Source: an uncultured Bacteroidales bacterium (GTDB lineage: Bacteria; Bacteroidota; Bacteroidia; Bacteroidales; UBA932). Taken from it: a DNA stretch of 64,000 nucleotides. The stretch spans positions 1 through 64,000 of the forward strand of contig CANPZS010000003.1 of NCBI GenBank assembly GCA_947588835.1, read 5' to 3'. This document shows, piece by piece, positions 30,432 to 41,506 of this stretch; position 1 is the stretch's first letter, and each line of letters starts with the position of its first letter. The notes under the pieces were generated by a model. That model ran no database searches. It was not told the origin of the DNA and saw only the letters and a list, made by a program, of their open reading frames with translations. The position numbers and the translations under genes are program-made.

Positions 30432-31417
30432 GCGGACTCAAGATAATGGGGAGCCCCCTTCCCAATATACCCTGGGAAGAGCGTCCCGCCGGCTGCGACA
30501 AACCGTTATGGAGATATTCGGCCAATCCGATAATCCCGAGGGATCTCCTTCCGGACAGCAACAGCATCTTCAACAGCGCCGTAGTGCCATTCGGCAAAGG
30601 CTTCGCGGGAGTGTTCCGCTGCGACGACACCAACCGCCGGATGACGCTTCACGCGGGTTTTTCCGACGACGGCTTCAAATGGCGCATCGAAAAGGAGCCG
30701 ATAAGGTTCGAAGGCGGCGCGGACGAATGGATATACGGCTATGATCCCCGGGTATGCATGATAGAGGGCAGCTATTACGTGACATGGTGCAACGGCTATC
30801 ACGGACCGACCATCGGTCTGGCACGGACCGAGGACTTCAGGACATTCAGGCAGATGGAAAACGCCTTCCTGCCCTACAACCGCAACGGAGTATTGTTCCC
30901 GCGCAGGATAGGAGGCCGCTACGCCATGCTGTCGCGTCCAAGCGACACCGGCCACACCGCATTCGGGGACATATTCTATTCGGAGTCCCCGGACCTGGAG
31001 TTCTGGGGCAGGCACCGCCACGTCATGTCGCCGGCCCCGTTCGAGACAAGCGCATGGCAGTGCATGAAAGTCGGGGCCGGCCCGGTGCCGATAGAGACTT
31101 CCGAAGGGTGGCTGATATTCCATCACGGCGTCCTGCATTCCTGCAACGGCTATGTATATTCTTTCGGCTCGGCCCTGCTCGACCTCGACAGGCCGTGGAA
31201 GGTCGTCGCCCGCAGCGGCCCTTATCTGCTGTCCCCGCAGGCCCTGTACGAATGCGTTGGGGACGTGCCCAACGTGACGTTCCCGTGCGCCGCGCTGCAC
31301 GATCCCGAAAGCGGCAGGATAGCGATCTATTACGGCTGCGCCGACACCGTCACCTCGCTTGCGTTCGGCTACGTGGAGGAAATCGTGGAATTCACAAAAA
31401 AAACAAGCATAGTATGA
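30428..31417 (+). CDS. GH130 family beta-mannoside phosphorylase/mannosidase
   Basis: Five-bladed propeller features ([85 protein letters not shown]); ATGA overlap with the GH2 gene. Confidence 0.9.
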   Translation: MSGLKIMGSPLPNIPWEERPAGCDKPLWRYSANPIIPRDLLPDSNSIFNSAVVPFGKGFAGVFRCDDTNRRMTLHAGFSDDGFKWRIEKEPIRFEGGADEWIYGYDPRVCMIEGSYYVTWCNGYHGPTIGLARTEDFRTFRQMENAFLPYNRNGVLFPRRIGGRYAMLSRPSDTGHTAFGDIFYSESPDLEFWGRHRHVMSPAPFETSAWQCMKVGAGPVPIETSEGWLIFHHGVLHSCNGYVYSFGSALLDLDRPWKVVARSGPYLLSPQALYECVGDVPNVTFPCAALHDPESGRIAIYYGCADTVTSLAFGYVEEIVEFTKKTSIV

Positions 31418-33624
31418 AACGGCTGACGGCGATACCGCTCCTCTGCATCGCACTGTGCGCCGGAGCGCAGACCGAATACGTGAACCCGTTCATCGGCACC
31501 GCCAATTTCGGCGCCTGCAATCCCGGAGCCGTGACGCCCAACGGGATGATGAGCGTCTCCCCGTTCAACGTCATGGGCTCCGACCTCAACGTATGGGACA
31601 AGGACAGCCGCTGGTGGTCCACTCCCTACGCGGATGAAAACAGTTTCTTCACCGGCTTTTCCCATGTCAATCTCAGCGGCGTGGGCTGTCCCGAACTCGG
31701 CTCCCTGCTCACGATGCCCACTTCCGGGCCGCTGCAGACCGACTACCGCGCCTACGGCAGCGAATATGCCGATGAATGCGCAAGCCCCGGATACTACGCC
31801 CTCACGCTGCTGAACGGCGGCATAAGGGCCGAAGCGACCGCTACCGCACGCAGTTCCGCGGAACGCTACACGTTTCCCGCCGGCCGGGCAAACATTCTCC
31901 TGAACCTCGGAGAAGGCCTCACCAACGAATCGGGCGCCATGGTGCGCAAGGTATCGGACACTGAAATAGAGGGCATGAAGCTGGCAGGCACCTTTTGCTA
32001 CAATCCGCAGGCGGTGTTCCCGGTTTATTTCGTGCTGCGCGTGAGCAAGGCCCCGTCGGAAAGCGGTTTCTGGAAAAAACAGCGCCCGATGACGGCTGAA
32101 GCCGCATGGGATCCCGACGCAGGGAAATACAAAATATACAGCAGATACGGCCGCGAACTTGCCGGCGACGACATAGGCTATTGGTTCAGCTGGAATGACG
32201 TTGCGGAGAACGAGCGGATAGAGGTGCAGATGGGAATCTCTTTCGTCAGCACGGCCAACGCCAGGGAAAATCTCGACGCGGAGCAGAAAGGCTTCAATTT
32301 CGACAAAGTACGTGCGGATGCCGAAAATCTGTGGAAAAGGGATCTCGGGCGCATATCGGTGGAGGGCGGCGACGAGGACACGAAAACAGTGTTCTACACG
32401 GCTCTTTACCACACTCTTATCCATCCCAACATATTGAACGACGTCAACGGAGAATATCCCCTCATGGAAAACGGGGGCACGGGCAGGACGGAGGACGGAC
32501 ACGACCGCTACACGGTGTTCTCGCTCTGGGATACCTGCCGCAATCTCCATCAGCTGATGACGCTGCTCTATCCCGACAGGCAGACCGACATGGTGCGCTC
32601 AGCCGTCGACATGTACAAGGAATGGGGATGGATGCCCAAATGGGAACTCTACGGCCGCGAGACGTTTACAATGGAGGGGGATCCGGCCGTTCCCATGATT
32701 GTGGACACATGGCTCAAAGGATTGAGGGACTTCGACGCCGACGCGGCCTACGAAGCCTTCATAAAGTCCGCCGGCACTCCGGGCAAAGACAACAAGATGC
32801 GCCCCGACGTTGATCCATACATCGAAAAGGGATATATCCCGACAGGCTATTTCGCCGCCGACTTCAGCGGGGACAATTCCGTGTCGCACGCCCTCGAATA
32901 TTACATGGCCGACAACGCCCTGGCGCTTTTCGCCGAAGCCCTCGGACATGAAGAAGACGCGGCGCTTTTCAGGGAACGTTCCCTCGGATACAGGCATTAT
33001 TACAGCACCGAATCGGGGACACTGCGTCCCATTACGGCCGACGGGACTTTTCTGGAGCCGTTCAATCCGAGACAGGGGGAAAACTTCGAGACGGTTCCCG
33101 GATTTCACGAAGGAAGCGCCTGGAACTACACTTTTTATGTTCCCCACGACATTCCGGGACTCGCCGGGCTGATGGGAGGGCGCAAAGCCTTCGTCGCAAA
33201 ACTCGAAAAAGTGTTTGACGAAGGACTGTTCGATCCGGCCAACGAGCCCGACATAGCCTATCCCTACCTGTTCAGCAGATTCAGGGGCCAAGAGCCGAAG
33301 ACGTGGAAAACCGTGTCGGAAATATTGGAAAGACATTACCGCAATGCGCCGGACGGCATTCCGGGCAACGACGACACGGGCACCATGTCCGCCTGGGCGG
33401 TATTTTCCATGATGGGCTTTTATCCGGACTGTCCCGGAGAGCCATTCTACACGCTGACCATGCCGGCGTTCGATGCAGTCACGCTGCATCTGCCCGACGG
33501 AAAGGATCTGAGGATCGAGCGTTCCCCCGGCGCAAAGGGAGCCCGCGTCGGAGGCAAAAAGATTAAAAATTACAGGATAAACCATAAAGAACTCATCGGA
33601 GCCGGCACCATCAAATGGGAATAA
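31414..33624 (+). CDS. GH92 alpha-mannosidase (secreted)
   Basis: [68 protein letters not shown]; starts at 31414 with ATGA overlap, the track ORF opens too early. Confidence 0.94.
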   Translation: MKRLTAIPLLCIALCAGAQTEYVNPFIGTANFGACNPGAVTPNGMMSVSPFNVMGSDLNVWDKDSRWWSTPYADENSFFTGFSHVNLSGVGCPELGSLLTMPTSGPLQTDYRAYGSEYADECASPGYYALTLLNGGIRAEATATARSSAERYTFPAGRANILLNLGEGLTNESGAMVRKVSDTEIEGMKLAGTFCYNPQAVFPVYFVLRVSKAPSESGFWKKQRPMTAEAAWDPDAGKYKIYSRYGRELAGDDIGYWFSWNDVAENERIEVQMGISFVSTANARENLDAEQKGFNFDKVRADAENLWKRDLGRISVEGGDEDTKTVFYTALYHTLIHPNILNDVNGEYPLMENGGTGRTEDGHDRYTVFSLWDTCRNLHQLMTLLYPDRQTDMVRSAVDMYKEWGWMPKWELYGRETFTMEGDPAVPMIVDTWLKGLRDFDADAAYEAFIKSAGTPGKDNKMRPDVDPYIEKGYIPTGYFAADFSGDNSVSHALEYYMADNALALFAEALGHEEDAALFRERSLGYRHYYSTESGTLRPITADGTFLEPFNPRQGENFETVPGFHEGSAWNYTFYVPHDIPGLAGLMGGRKAFVAKLEKVFDEGLFDPANEPDIAYPYLFSRFRGQEPKTWKTVSEILERHYRNAPDGIPGNDDTGTMSAWAVFSMMGFYPDCPGEPFYTLTMPAFDAVTLHLPDGKDLRIERSPGAKGARVGGKKIKNYRINHKELIGAGTIKWE

Positions 33625-33649
33625 GCGCACGATGTAAAAATTTTCTGCC

Positions 33650-35836
33650 ATGAAAAAGATTGCGGCATTGTCGCTGACACTCGGCATCATCGCGGCCTGC
33701 AGCGAAAGCATTCCGGAAGACTATGCATCTTTCGTCGATCCCCTGATAGGTTCCGGCGGACACGGACACGTATTCGTAGGAGCGTCCGTGCCATTCGGCG
33801 CCGTACAGCTCGGCCCCACAAGCATTCCGCAGGAATGGGACTGGTGCTCGGGATATCATGAAAGCGACAGCACGGTAATCGGATTTTCGCATACGCACCT
33901 TGAAGGGACGGGCATAGGCGACCTGTTCGACATAACCGTCATGCCGGTCACCGGCGAAGTGACGTACGCAAGGGGCAGCGAGGACGACCCGGATTCGGGA
34001 CTCTGGTCGTACGCCGCACATTCGCGGCAGATCGTAGAACCCGGCTATTACAAAGTGGACCTTCTCCGCTACGGCATCACAGCGGAGCTCACCGCCACGG
34101 CCAGAACCGGGCTCCACAGATACACGTTCCCTGAAAACGCCGGATCGGCCATAGTGTTCGACCTCGAGAACGGAGGATGCTGGGACAAGGCCACAATGAC
34201 GGAAATCCGGCAGGAAAGCGCAACAGGCATAAGCGGCCTGCGCTTCTCAAAAGGCTGGGCGGACGATCAGAGGCTGTTCTTCCATGCCGAATTTTCCCGG
34301 CCTTTCGACAGCGTCGAACTGATAGGCCCCGACAAGGAACATCCCCTGTATGCAAGGATGAATTTCTCCACTTCCGAAGGGGAGCGCATTTTGGTAAAAG
34401 TCTCCATATCGCCCGTGAGCATAGAGGGGGCCAAGGCGAACATGGCCGCGGAAATGCCCGGCTGGGACTTCGACGCAGTGAAGGCCGAAGCCCGCACGGC
34501 ATGGAACAGGGAGCTGTCCAAAATTAAAATCGACACCGCGGATTCCACCGCCATGCGCATATTCTACACCGGACTGTATCACACTATGATACATCCGGCG
34601 GTATTCAACGACACGGACGGAAATTACCGCGGGGCCGACGGGGAAATCCACGGGAACGCCGATTTCGTCAACTACACGGTATTCTCGCTCTGGGACACGT
34701 ACAGGGCGGCCCATCCGCTTATGACCATCATCCACCCGGAAAAGGTCAACGACATCGTGAACACGATGCTGCACATTTATGAGCAGCAGGGAAAACTTCC
34801 CGTATGGCATCTCATGGGCTGCGAAACCAACTGCATGATAGGCAATCCCGGCGTAATCACAGTGGCGGACGCACTCGTAAAAGGATTCAAAGGCTTCGAC
34901 GCCGAACTCGCCTACGCCGCCATGAAAAACACCGTCATGCTCGACGAGCGGGGGCAGGATCTGCGGAAGCAATACGGGTTCATCCCCTGCGACCTCTACA
35001 ATGAAGGGCTCGCCAACGACATGGAATACGCCATCGCCGACGCCGCTGTGGCCAATGCGGCCGAATTCCTCGGCAAAAAAGAAGACGGCGAATTTTTCCG
35101 GAAGCGCAGCCGTTCCTACCTGAACTATATGGACAAGGAAACGCTGCTGGCCCGCGGCCGCCTTTCCGACGGCAGCTGGAGGACGCCTTTCAATCCGTTC
35201 GCATCCAACCACAGGGAGCAGGACTATTGCGAAGGCAACGCCTGGCAATACACATGGCTGGCGCCGCACGACTTCGAAGGCCTTACGGAATTTTACGGCT
35301 CGACGGAAAATCTGACCGCGCGGCTCGACACCCTTTTCGCCCAAAAGACCGAGATAGAGGGCAGCAACGTCTCCCCTGACATATCCGGCATGATAGGCCA
35401 GTACGCCCACGGCAACGAGCCGAGCCACCACATACTCTATTTTTACACGATGGCCGGCGAGCCCGCGAAAACGGCCGACAAGGTGCGCGAAGTGTACGCC
35501 ACCCAATATTCGGACAGGCCGGACGGGCTTTCGGGCAACGAAGACGAGGGCCAGATGAGCGCATGGTACGTCCTTTCAAGCCTCGGCTTCTATCAGGTGG
35601 AGCCGGCAGTCCCGCGATACTGGTTCGGGGCTCCCCTGTTCGACAGGGCCGTGGTGAAAGTGTCCGGAGGAGAATTCGTGATACGCGCCGAAAATCTGTC
35701 GGACACGGACAGATACATTCAGAAGGTGACTCTGGACGGCAGGGAATACAAACTGCCTTACATAAGCTACAAAGACATATATAAAGGCGGCGAACTTGTC
35801 TTCACCATGGGAGACAGTCCGGCTAAATGGTATTGA
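33650..35836 (+). CDS. GH92 alpha-mannosidase (lipoprotein)
   Basis: Lipobox IIAACSES; FVDPLIGSGGHGHVFVGASVPFGAVQLGP; GNEDEGQMSAWYVLSSLGFYQVEP. Confidence 0.94.
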   Translation: MKKIAALSLTLGIIAACSESIPEDYASFVDPLIGSGGHGHVFVGASVPFGAVQLGPTSIPQEWDWCSGYHESDSTVIGFSHTHLEGTGIGDLFDITVMPVTGEVTYARGSEDDPDSGLWSYAAHSRQIVEPGYYKVDLLRYGITAELTATARTGLHRYTFPENAGSAIVFDLENGGCWDKATMTEIRQESATGISGLRFSKGWADDQRLFFHAEFSRPFDSVELIGPDKEHPLYARMNFSTSEGERILVKVSISPVSIEGAKANMAAEMPGWDFDAVKAEARTAWNRELSKIKIDTADSTAMRIFYTGLYHTMIHPAVFNDTDGNYRGADGEIHGNADFVNYTVFSLWDTYRAAHPLMTIIHPEKVNDIVNTMLHIYEQQGKLPVWHLMGCETNCMIGNPGVITVADALVKGFKGFDAELAYAAMKNTVMLDERGQDLRKQYGFIPCDLYNEGLANDMEYAIADAAVANAAEFLGKKEDGEFFRKRSRSYLNYMDKETLLARGRLSDGSWRTPFNPFASNHREQDYCEGNAWQYTWLAPHDFEGLTEFYGSTENLTARLDTLFAQKTEIEGSNVSPDISGMIGQYAHGNEPSHHILYFYTMAGEPAKTADKVREVYATQYSDRPDGLSGNEDEGQMSAWYVLSSLGFYQVEPAVPRYWFGAPLFDRAVVKVSGGEFVIRAENLSDTDRYIQKVTLDGREYKLPYISYKDIYKGGELVFTMGDSPAKWY

Positions 35837-35840
35837 CGGC

Positions 35841-38153
35841 ATGAAAAAGGCATTCGCAATAATCTGCATGGCCGCGGCCGTCGCCGGATGCTCCCGCAAG
35901 CCCTGCGGCGACGGACTTCCTGCGGAGCCGGCGGATCTGGCGTCCACCCTCACGGGCACCATGTCGGACTACAGCCTGTCCGCAGGGAACACGTATCCCG
36001 CCGTGGCCCTGCCGTGGGGCATGAATTTCTGGACGCCCCAGACTGGCAGGAACGGAGACGGATGGACCTACCGCTACGACGCGCACACCATACGCGGCAT
36101 AAAGCAGACGCATCAGCCGTCCCCGTGGATAAACGACTACGGACAATTTTCGATAATGCCCGTCAAGGACGCCTCCAAGGCGGACGAGGACTCGCGCGCA
36201 AGCTGGTTTTCGCACAAGACTGAGACGGCAAGGCCCTATTACTACAAAGTCTATCTGGCGGACCATGACGTCACGGCCGAAGTCGCCCCGACCGAAAGGG
36301 CCGCCGTCATGCGGTTCACCTTTCCGGAAAACGAACTTTCGGGCATAGTGACGGACGCTTTCGACAGCGGCTCGTTTATCCGCGTGATGCCGGACAAGCG
36401 CACCATAGAAGGCTACACCACGCGAAACAGCGGCGGAGTCCCCTCAAACTTCCACAACTGGTTCGTAATCAAGTTCGACAAGGAAATAGAGAGTTTCGAC
36501 ATATACGACGGAGACTGCCGGACGGAAGGATACGAAGTGCATGGCGGACATGCCATAGCGACAGTGAAATTCCGCACCGCGCGGGGAGAGCGCGTGACCG
36601 TCAGGACGGCGTCCTCGTTCATCTCCATGCAGCAGGCGTACACCAACCTGAAAGAAGTGGAGGGAAAGGATTTCGACACCGTGCGCGAAGAAGCGCGCAG
36701 ACGCTGGAACGACGTTCTCGGCAGGATAATCGTCAGCGGCGGAAGCCCGGAACAATACCGCACTTTCTATTCCTGCCTGTACAGATGCCTGCTGTTTCCA
36801 CGCAAATTCTACGAATGCGCCGAAGACGGGAAGATAATGCACTACAGCCCTTTCAACGGCAGGATATGCGAAGGAAAGCTGTACACCGACTCAGGCTTCT
36901 GGGACACTTTCAGGGCCCTGTTTCCGCTGCTAAACCTCGTATATCCCTCAATAAGCGAAGAAATCGAAGAAGGCTACGCCAACGTGGCCCTTGAAAACGA
37001 ATTCCTGCCGGAATGGGCGAGCCCCGGGCACAGGGACTGCATGGTAGGCAACAATTCAGCCTCCGTAGTGGCCGACGCCGTCGTCAAAGACATCTGCAAG
37101 ACAGGGACCGAAGATCTCTACCGCGCCATCGTGCATGCCACCGGACACGTCCATCCCGAGGTAAGTTCGACAGGCCGTCTCGGACACGAATACTACAATA
37201 CGATAGGATACGTGCCTTCGGACGCGGGCATACGGGAAAGCGTGGCCCGCACCTTGGAATATGCCTATGACGACTGGTGCATATTGAAGCTCGCCGAAAA
37301 ACTCGGAAGGCCCCGCGAAGAACTCGACAGATGGGCCGGCCGGGCCATGAATTACAAAAACGTCTTCGATCCCGAAACCGGACTGATGCGGGGCCGCAGG
37401 GCTGACGGCACGTTCGACGTCCCGTTCAACCCCTACAAATGGGGAGACGCCTTCACCGAGGGCAACGCATGGCACTACACATGGTCGGTATTCCACGACA
37501 TGGCCGGACTGGCGGAGCTCATGGGAGGCCGTAAGGCATTCTCCGCAATGCTCGACTCGGTATTCTCGGCGCCTCCCGTATACGATGACAGCTATTACGG
37601 CGTGCGCATACACGAAATAACAGAAATGCAGGTGGCCGACATGGGCAACTACGCCCACGGCAACCAGCCGGCCCAGCACATCGCCTACCTGTACGACTAC
37701 GTCCAGGAGCCATGGAAGGCCCAATACTGGGTGCGAGAAATCATGGACAGGCTCTATTCCGCGACGCCGGACGGCTATTGCGGCGACGAAGACAATGGAC
37801 AGACTTCGGCCTGGTACGTCTTTTCGGCCCTCGGATTCTATCCCGTCTGTCCCGTGTCGGACCAATATTGCATCGGGTCTCCGCTCTTCCGCGAAGCCAA
37901 GATCAGGCTTGAAAACGGCAGGACGATCACCATCCGCGCGAAAGACAACGCCCCGGACAGACGCTACGTGCATTCCCTGAAAATCGACGGGCGCAGATAC
38001 GACAAAAACTACATAGAATACGGCACGCTGCTGAAAGGCGCGGAACTCGATTTCTCAATGTCAGAAAAGGCCTTTGAAAAGCGCGGAGTATCCGACGAAG
38101 CCATACCTTACTCATTCAGCGACGAACTGGCCGGCAAATACAAAAAAAGATAA
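35841..38153 (+). CDS. GH92-family glycosidase (lipoprotein)
   Basis: Lipobox AVAGCSRKP; NTYPAVALPWGMNFWTPQTG; CGDEDNGQTSAWYVFSALGFYPVCPVSDQY. Confidence 0.92.
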   Translation: MKKAFAIICMAAAVAGCSRKPCGDGLPAEPADLASTLTGTMSDYSLSAGNTYPAVALPWGMNFWTPQTGRNGDGWTYRYDAHTIRGIKQTHQPSPWINDYGQFSIMPVKDASKADEDSRASWFSHKTETARPYYYKVYLADHDVTAEVAPTERAAVMRFTFPENELSGIVTDAFDSGSFIRVMPDKRTIEGYTTRNSGGVPSNFHNWFVIKFDKEIESFDIYDGDCRTEGYEVHGGHAIATVKFRTARGERVTVRTASSFISMQQAYTNLKEVEGKDFDTVREEARRRWNDVLGRIIVSGGSPEQYRTFYSCLYRCLLFPRKFYECAEDGKIMHYSPFNGRICEGKLYTDSGFWDTFRALFPLLNLVYPSISEEIEEGYANVALENEFLPEWASPGHRDCMVGNNSASVVADAVVKDICKTGTEDLYRAIVHATGHVHPEVSSTGRLGHEYYNTIGYVPSDAGIRESVARTLEYAYDDWCILKLAEKLGRPREELDRWAGRAMNYKNVFDPETGLMRGRRADGTFDVPFNPYKWGDAFTEGNAWHYTWSVFHDMAGLAELMGGRKAFSAMLDSVFSAPPVYDDSYYGVRIHEITEMQVADMGNYAHGNQPAQHIAYLYDYVQEPWKAQYWVREIMDRLYSATPDGYCGDEDNGQTSAWYVFSALGFYPVCPVSDQYCIGSPLFREAKIRLENGRTITIRAKDNAPDRRYVHSLKIDGRRYDKNYIEYGTLLKGAELDFSMSEKAFEKRGVSDEAIPYSFSDELAGKYKKR

Positions 38154-38155
38154 AT

Positions 38156-39265
38156 ATGGGAAACTACAAAAATGATTCGAGGATAGTCCTCACCCTCGAC
38201 GCGGGCGGCACCAACATGGTCTTCGGGGCGATGAAAGGCGAAGAATACATCGCCGAACCCATTACGCTGCCTTCCAACGCAAACAACCTCGACCTGTGCC
38301 TGCGCACGATGGTGACAGGCTTCGAAAGCGTCATCAACCACCTCAAAAAAAGCCCGGTAGCCATCAGCTTCGCATTCCCCGGTCCGGCGGACTACCCCAA
38401 CGGCATCATAGGCGGTTTCCTGCCCAACTTCCCTTCATTCAGGGACGGAGTGGCGCTCGGTCCTTTCCTCAAGAAACATTTCGGCATCCCGGTATTCATA
38501 AACAATGACGGAGACCTCTACGCCTTCGGCGAAGCCCTCGGAGGCGCGCTGCCCGAAATAAACGCCCGACTCGAGGCGGCCGGCTGCGCCAAGCGCTACC
38601 GCAACCTGATAGGCTACACCTTCGGCACCGGATTCGGCATCGGCACGGTCATAGACGGCCGTCTCAACCGGGGCGACAACTCCTGCGTGGAAACATACTG
38701 CCTCCCCCACCCCAAGATACGCGGCGTCATAGTGGAGGACGGAGTTTCCATCCGCGCCGTCAAACGCGTATACGGCGAAAGGAGCGGCTCGTCGGCCGAC
38801 AACCTGACACCTAAAGACATTTTCGAAATAGCCGAAGGCGTCAGGCCGGGCGACCGCGAGGCAGCCAAGGCCGCATTCGCCGAAATGGGCGAAGTGGCCG
38901 GGGAAGCCATGGCCACGGCCGTCACCCTCATCGACGGCCTCATAGTCATAGGGGGAGGCATCACCGCTTCGGCAAAATACATAATGCCGTCCCTTCTGGA
39001 ATCCATGCGCGGCAAGATCGGCACCCTGTCGGGAGACGAACTGAACAAGGTGCAGATGAAAGTCTACAATCTCGACGACGAAGACGAATTCGGGCAGTTC
39101 GTCCGCGGAGAGGCCCGCAACCTCAAGATTTACGGCAGCGACGAAGGAGTCGTCTATGACCCTCAGAAACGCGTCGGGGTCATGATTTCGAAGATGGGGG
39201 CCAGCAAAGCCATTTCGGTGGGCGCCTACGACTTCGCCCTTGCGGAAATAGACAAAAACGACTGA
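38156..39265 (+). CDS. ROK family sugar kinase
   Basis: LTLDAGGTNMVFGAM; FINNDGDLYAFGE; GYTFGTGFGIGTVIDGRLNRG. Confidence 0.9.
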   Translation: MGNYKNDSRIVLTLDAGGTNMVFGAMKGEEYIAEPITLPSNANNLDLCLRTMVTGFESVINHLKKSPVAISFAFPGPADYPNGIIGGFLPNFPSFRDGVALGPFLKKHFGIPVFINNDGDLYAFGEALGGALPEINARLEAAGCAKRYRNLIGYTFGTGFGIGTVIDGRLNRGDNSCVETYCLPHPKIRGVIVEDGVSIRAVKRVYGERSGSSADNLTPKDIFEIAEGVRPGDREAAKAAFAEMGEVAGEAMATAVTLIDGLIVIGGGITASAKYIMPSLLESMRGKIGTLSGDELNKVQMKVYNLDDEDEFGQFVRGEARNLKIYGSDEGVVYDPQKRVGVMISKMGASKAISVGAYDFALAEIDKND

Positions 39266-39268
39266 GCC

Positions 39269-40276
39269 ATGTACCCTCTGAAATTCAAGCCCATATTCAA
39301 GACACTCGTGTGGGGCGGCGAAAAAATCGCCGGCTACAAGGGCCTGCGGATCGATGACCGCAACATAGGCGAAAGCTGGGAACTGTCCGGCGTAAAAGGC
39401 AACGAATCCGTGGTGGCCAACGGCGAACTGGCCGGCAGGACCATCACGGAGCTCATCTCCGAATACAAAGGCCGGTTAGTCGGCAAGAAAGTCTACGAAA
39501 AGAACGGCACGGAATTTCCGCTGCTCATCAAATTCATAGATGCCATGCAGGACCTCTCGGTGCAGGTGCATCCCGACGACGCATTGGCCGCCGCCAGGCA
39601 CAACGGCTCGAAAGGCAAGACCGAAATGTGGTACGTGGTGCAGGCGGAGCCCGGGGCGCATCTGCTGAGCGGGCTCAAAAGCGCGATAACCCCCGACGAA
39701 TACATACGCAGGGTGGAGGAAAACAGCATCACCGAAGTCCTGAACGACTACAAGGTACATGCCGGAGACGTATTCTTCCTGCCCGCCGGACGCATACACG
39801 CCATAGGCGCGGGCACCTTCGTCGCGGAGATACAGCAGACCTCCGACATAACTTACCGCATCTACGACTACGGACGCCCGGGACTCGACGGCAAGCCCCG
39901 CGAACTGCATACGGAACTTGCGAAAGACGCCATAGACTACACTGTATATCCTGACTACAGGACGGTATACGAAGCCGGGACCGACAAAGAGACCGTCCTT
40001 GTGGACTGCGACTATTTCACCACCTCGCTCTACGACCTCTCAAAGCCGTTCACGCATGACCTCAGAGACATCGACTCTTTCCTCGCCGTCATCTGCATCG
40101 AAGGCGAAGGCACCGTCGCGGACGCGGAGCCTCTCTCGGGAAACGGCCCGACGAAAGGGCACGTCACCGACATAAGGCGCGGTGAAACCGTACTGATACC
40201 GGCATCGTCCGTAGGGGTGACCTTCAAGCCGGCGGCAGGTTCAAGGCTGAAACTGCTCACGAGCCGCATCCGCTGA
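39269..40276 (+). CDS. manA: Type I mannose-6-phosphate isomerase
   Basis: LKFKPIFKTLVWGGEKIA, SVQVHPDD, GKTEMWYVVQAEPGA, PAGRIHAIGAGTFVAEIQQTSDITYRIYDYGR. Confidence 0.95.
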   Translation: MYPLKFKPIFKTLVWGGEKIAGYKGLRIDDRNIGESWELSGVKGNESVVANGELAGRTITELISEYKGRLVGKKVYEKNGTEFPLLIKFIDAMQDLSVQVHPDDALAAARHNGSKGKTEMWYVVQAEPGAHLLSGLKSAITPDEYIRRVEENSITEVLNDYKVHAGDVFFLPAGRIHAIGAGTFVAEIQQTSDITYRIYDYGRPGLDGKPRELHTELAKDAIDYTVYPDYRTVYEAGTDKETVLVDCDYFTTSLYDLSKPFTHDLRDIDSFLAVICIEGEGTVADAEPLSGNGPTKGHVTDIRRGETVLIPASSVGVTFKPAAGSRLKLLTSRIR

Positions 40277-40285
40277 CGGATTGAT

Positions 40286-41494
40286 TCACACCTTCAGCCT
40301 GATATGCATCCTGCCGAGCAGCCAGGCGATGAATATGCACAGGGCCACATAGCCCAAAATGTAAACCATGCCTGCCAGCCCCGAAAACCTGCCCCACAGA
40401 TTGAGGCCGGTCAGCGAACAGAAGCCCGTAAGGAAATAAGGTATTGAATACACCGTAAGGGTGGCCGTACCCGCCGGCCTGATAAGGCCGAACCAGCGCA
40501 CTACACCTTTGTCGGCCAGCAGATGCAGCGCCGTATAAAGCATGACGCACATCGCCGACACCCAGAATATCCACGGCAGAGTGGCGAGATTCTTGGAAAT
40601 GATGAACCACCTGTGCGACACGAATCCGGCGGCCGAAAGCAGCGAAGCGGCCGAAAGCGCCATGCAGACACGTTTGGCGGCCGTCCATTCCGACGAATGC
40701 CGTACGCTCAGCACCGACAGGATCATGCCTCCGAGGACCAATATCGGCAGTCCGCCGTTGTCTATATGCAGTATGTCGCGGAAAGTGTCGAACAGATTGG
40801 GCTTCGGAAAATTGAAAAACGGCTCTCCCGTCCGCGTCACCGTGCTTACGGCGCAGACCGCCACGAATATCGCCCATATCGGCACGAGCAGCCGCAGACG
40901 GTCGCGGCAAAGCAGATAAATGACGGCGCACAGCAGATAGTTCCAGCCTATTATGCCGAGGATGCCCCACCACCCCGGTGCGAACACCCTGCCCGCCGGC
41001 CGCCTATAGCATACGGCCAGCCAAAACAGCAGAGCCACGCCAAGGACTTTGAGCACGGCGTAAAGCGCCTTGCGCCCCCTGCCCGCGGCGGCGGGATAGT
41101 CGTTCCACACGAGGAAAAATCCCGCCGTCATGGCCATCAGGTAACAGGCTCTCGCCGCGGCCGCATTTTCCAGTCCCGAAGACGTGTTCATGGTGAAAAC
41201 GCCCATCATAATCAGGGCGAACGACCGGGAGATGATATGCCATAAAGTGCTTTCGGCGCTCAGTCCCTTGCGGAAACGGTTCTCTATGGCATAAGGTATA
41301 GACATCCCCATGGCGAAAAGAAAACTCGGGAACACCACGTCGGAAAGGCCCATGAAATCTTCGTAGGTCTCCGAATGCAGCATCCAGTGAGGCACGCCCT
41401 TTATGGTCCAAAGGTCATTGACGAATATCATCAGCACCATCGTCAATGCCCTCAGCATGTCGATGGCAATATTTCTGTCCGAATACGATGCCAT
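40286..41494 (-). CDS. HGSNAT/NagX-like (DUF5009-type) multi-TM acyltransferase family protein
   Basis: RNIAIDMLRALTMVLMIFVNDLWTIKGVPHWMLHSE; about 11 TM. Confidence 0.82.
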   Translation of the reverse strand: MASYSDRNIAIDMLRALTMVLMIFVNDLWTIKGVPHWMLHSETYEDFMGLSDVVFPSFLFAMGMSIPYAIENRFRKGLSAESTLWHIISRSFALIMMGVFTMNTSSGLENAAAARACYLMAMTAGFFLVWNDYPAAAGRGRKALYAVLKVLGVALLFWLAVCYRRPAGRVFAPGWWGILGIIGWNYLLCAVIYLLCRDRLRLLVPIWAIFVAVCAVSTVTRTGEPFFNFPKPNLFDTFRDILHIDNGGLPILVLGGMILSVLSVRHSSEWTAAKRVCMALSAASLLSAAGFVSHRWFIISKNLATLPWIFWVSAMCVMLYTALHLLADKGVVRWFGLIRPAGTATLTVYSIPYFLTGFCSLTGLNLWGRFSGLAGMVYILGYVALCIFIAWLLGRMHIRLKV

Positions 41495-41506
41495 CTCCGC
41501 AGCGGA

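Noticed and set aside
30754-31413. N-terminal 220 codons of the ORF track's 956-aa GH92 ORF
   Set aside because: They overlap the GH130 gene in another frame; the real GH92 starts at 31414 with a signal peptide.
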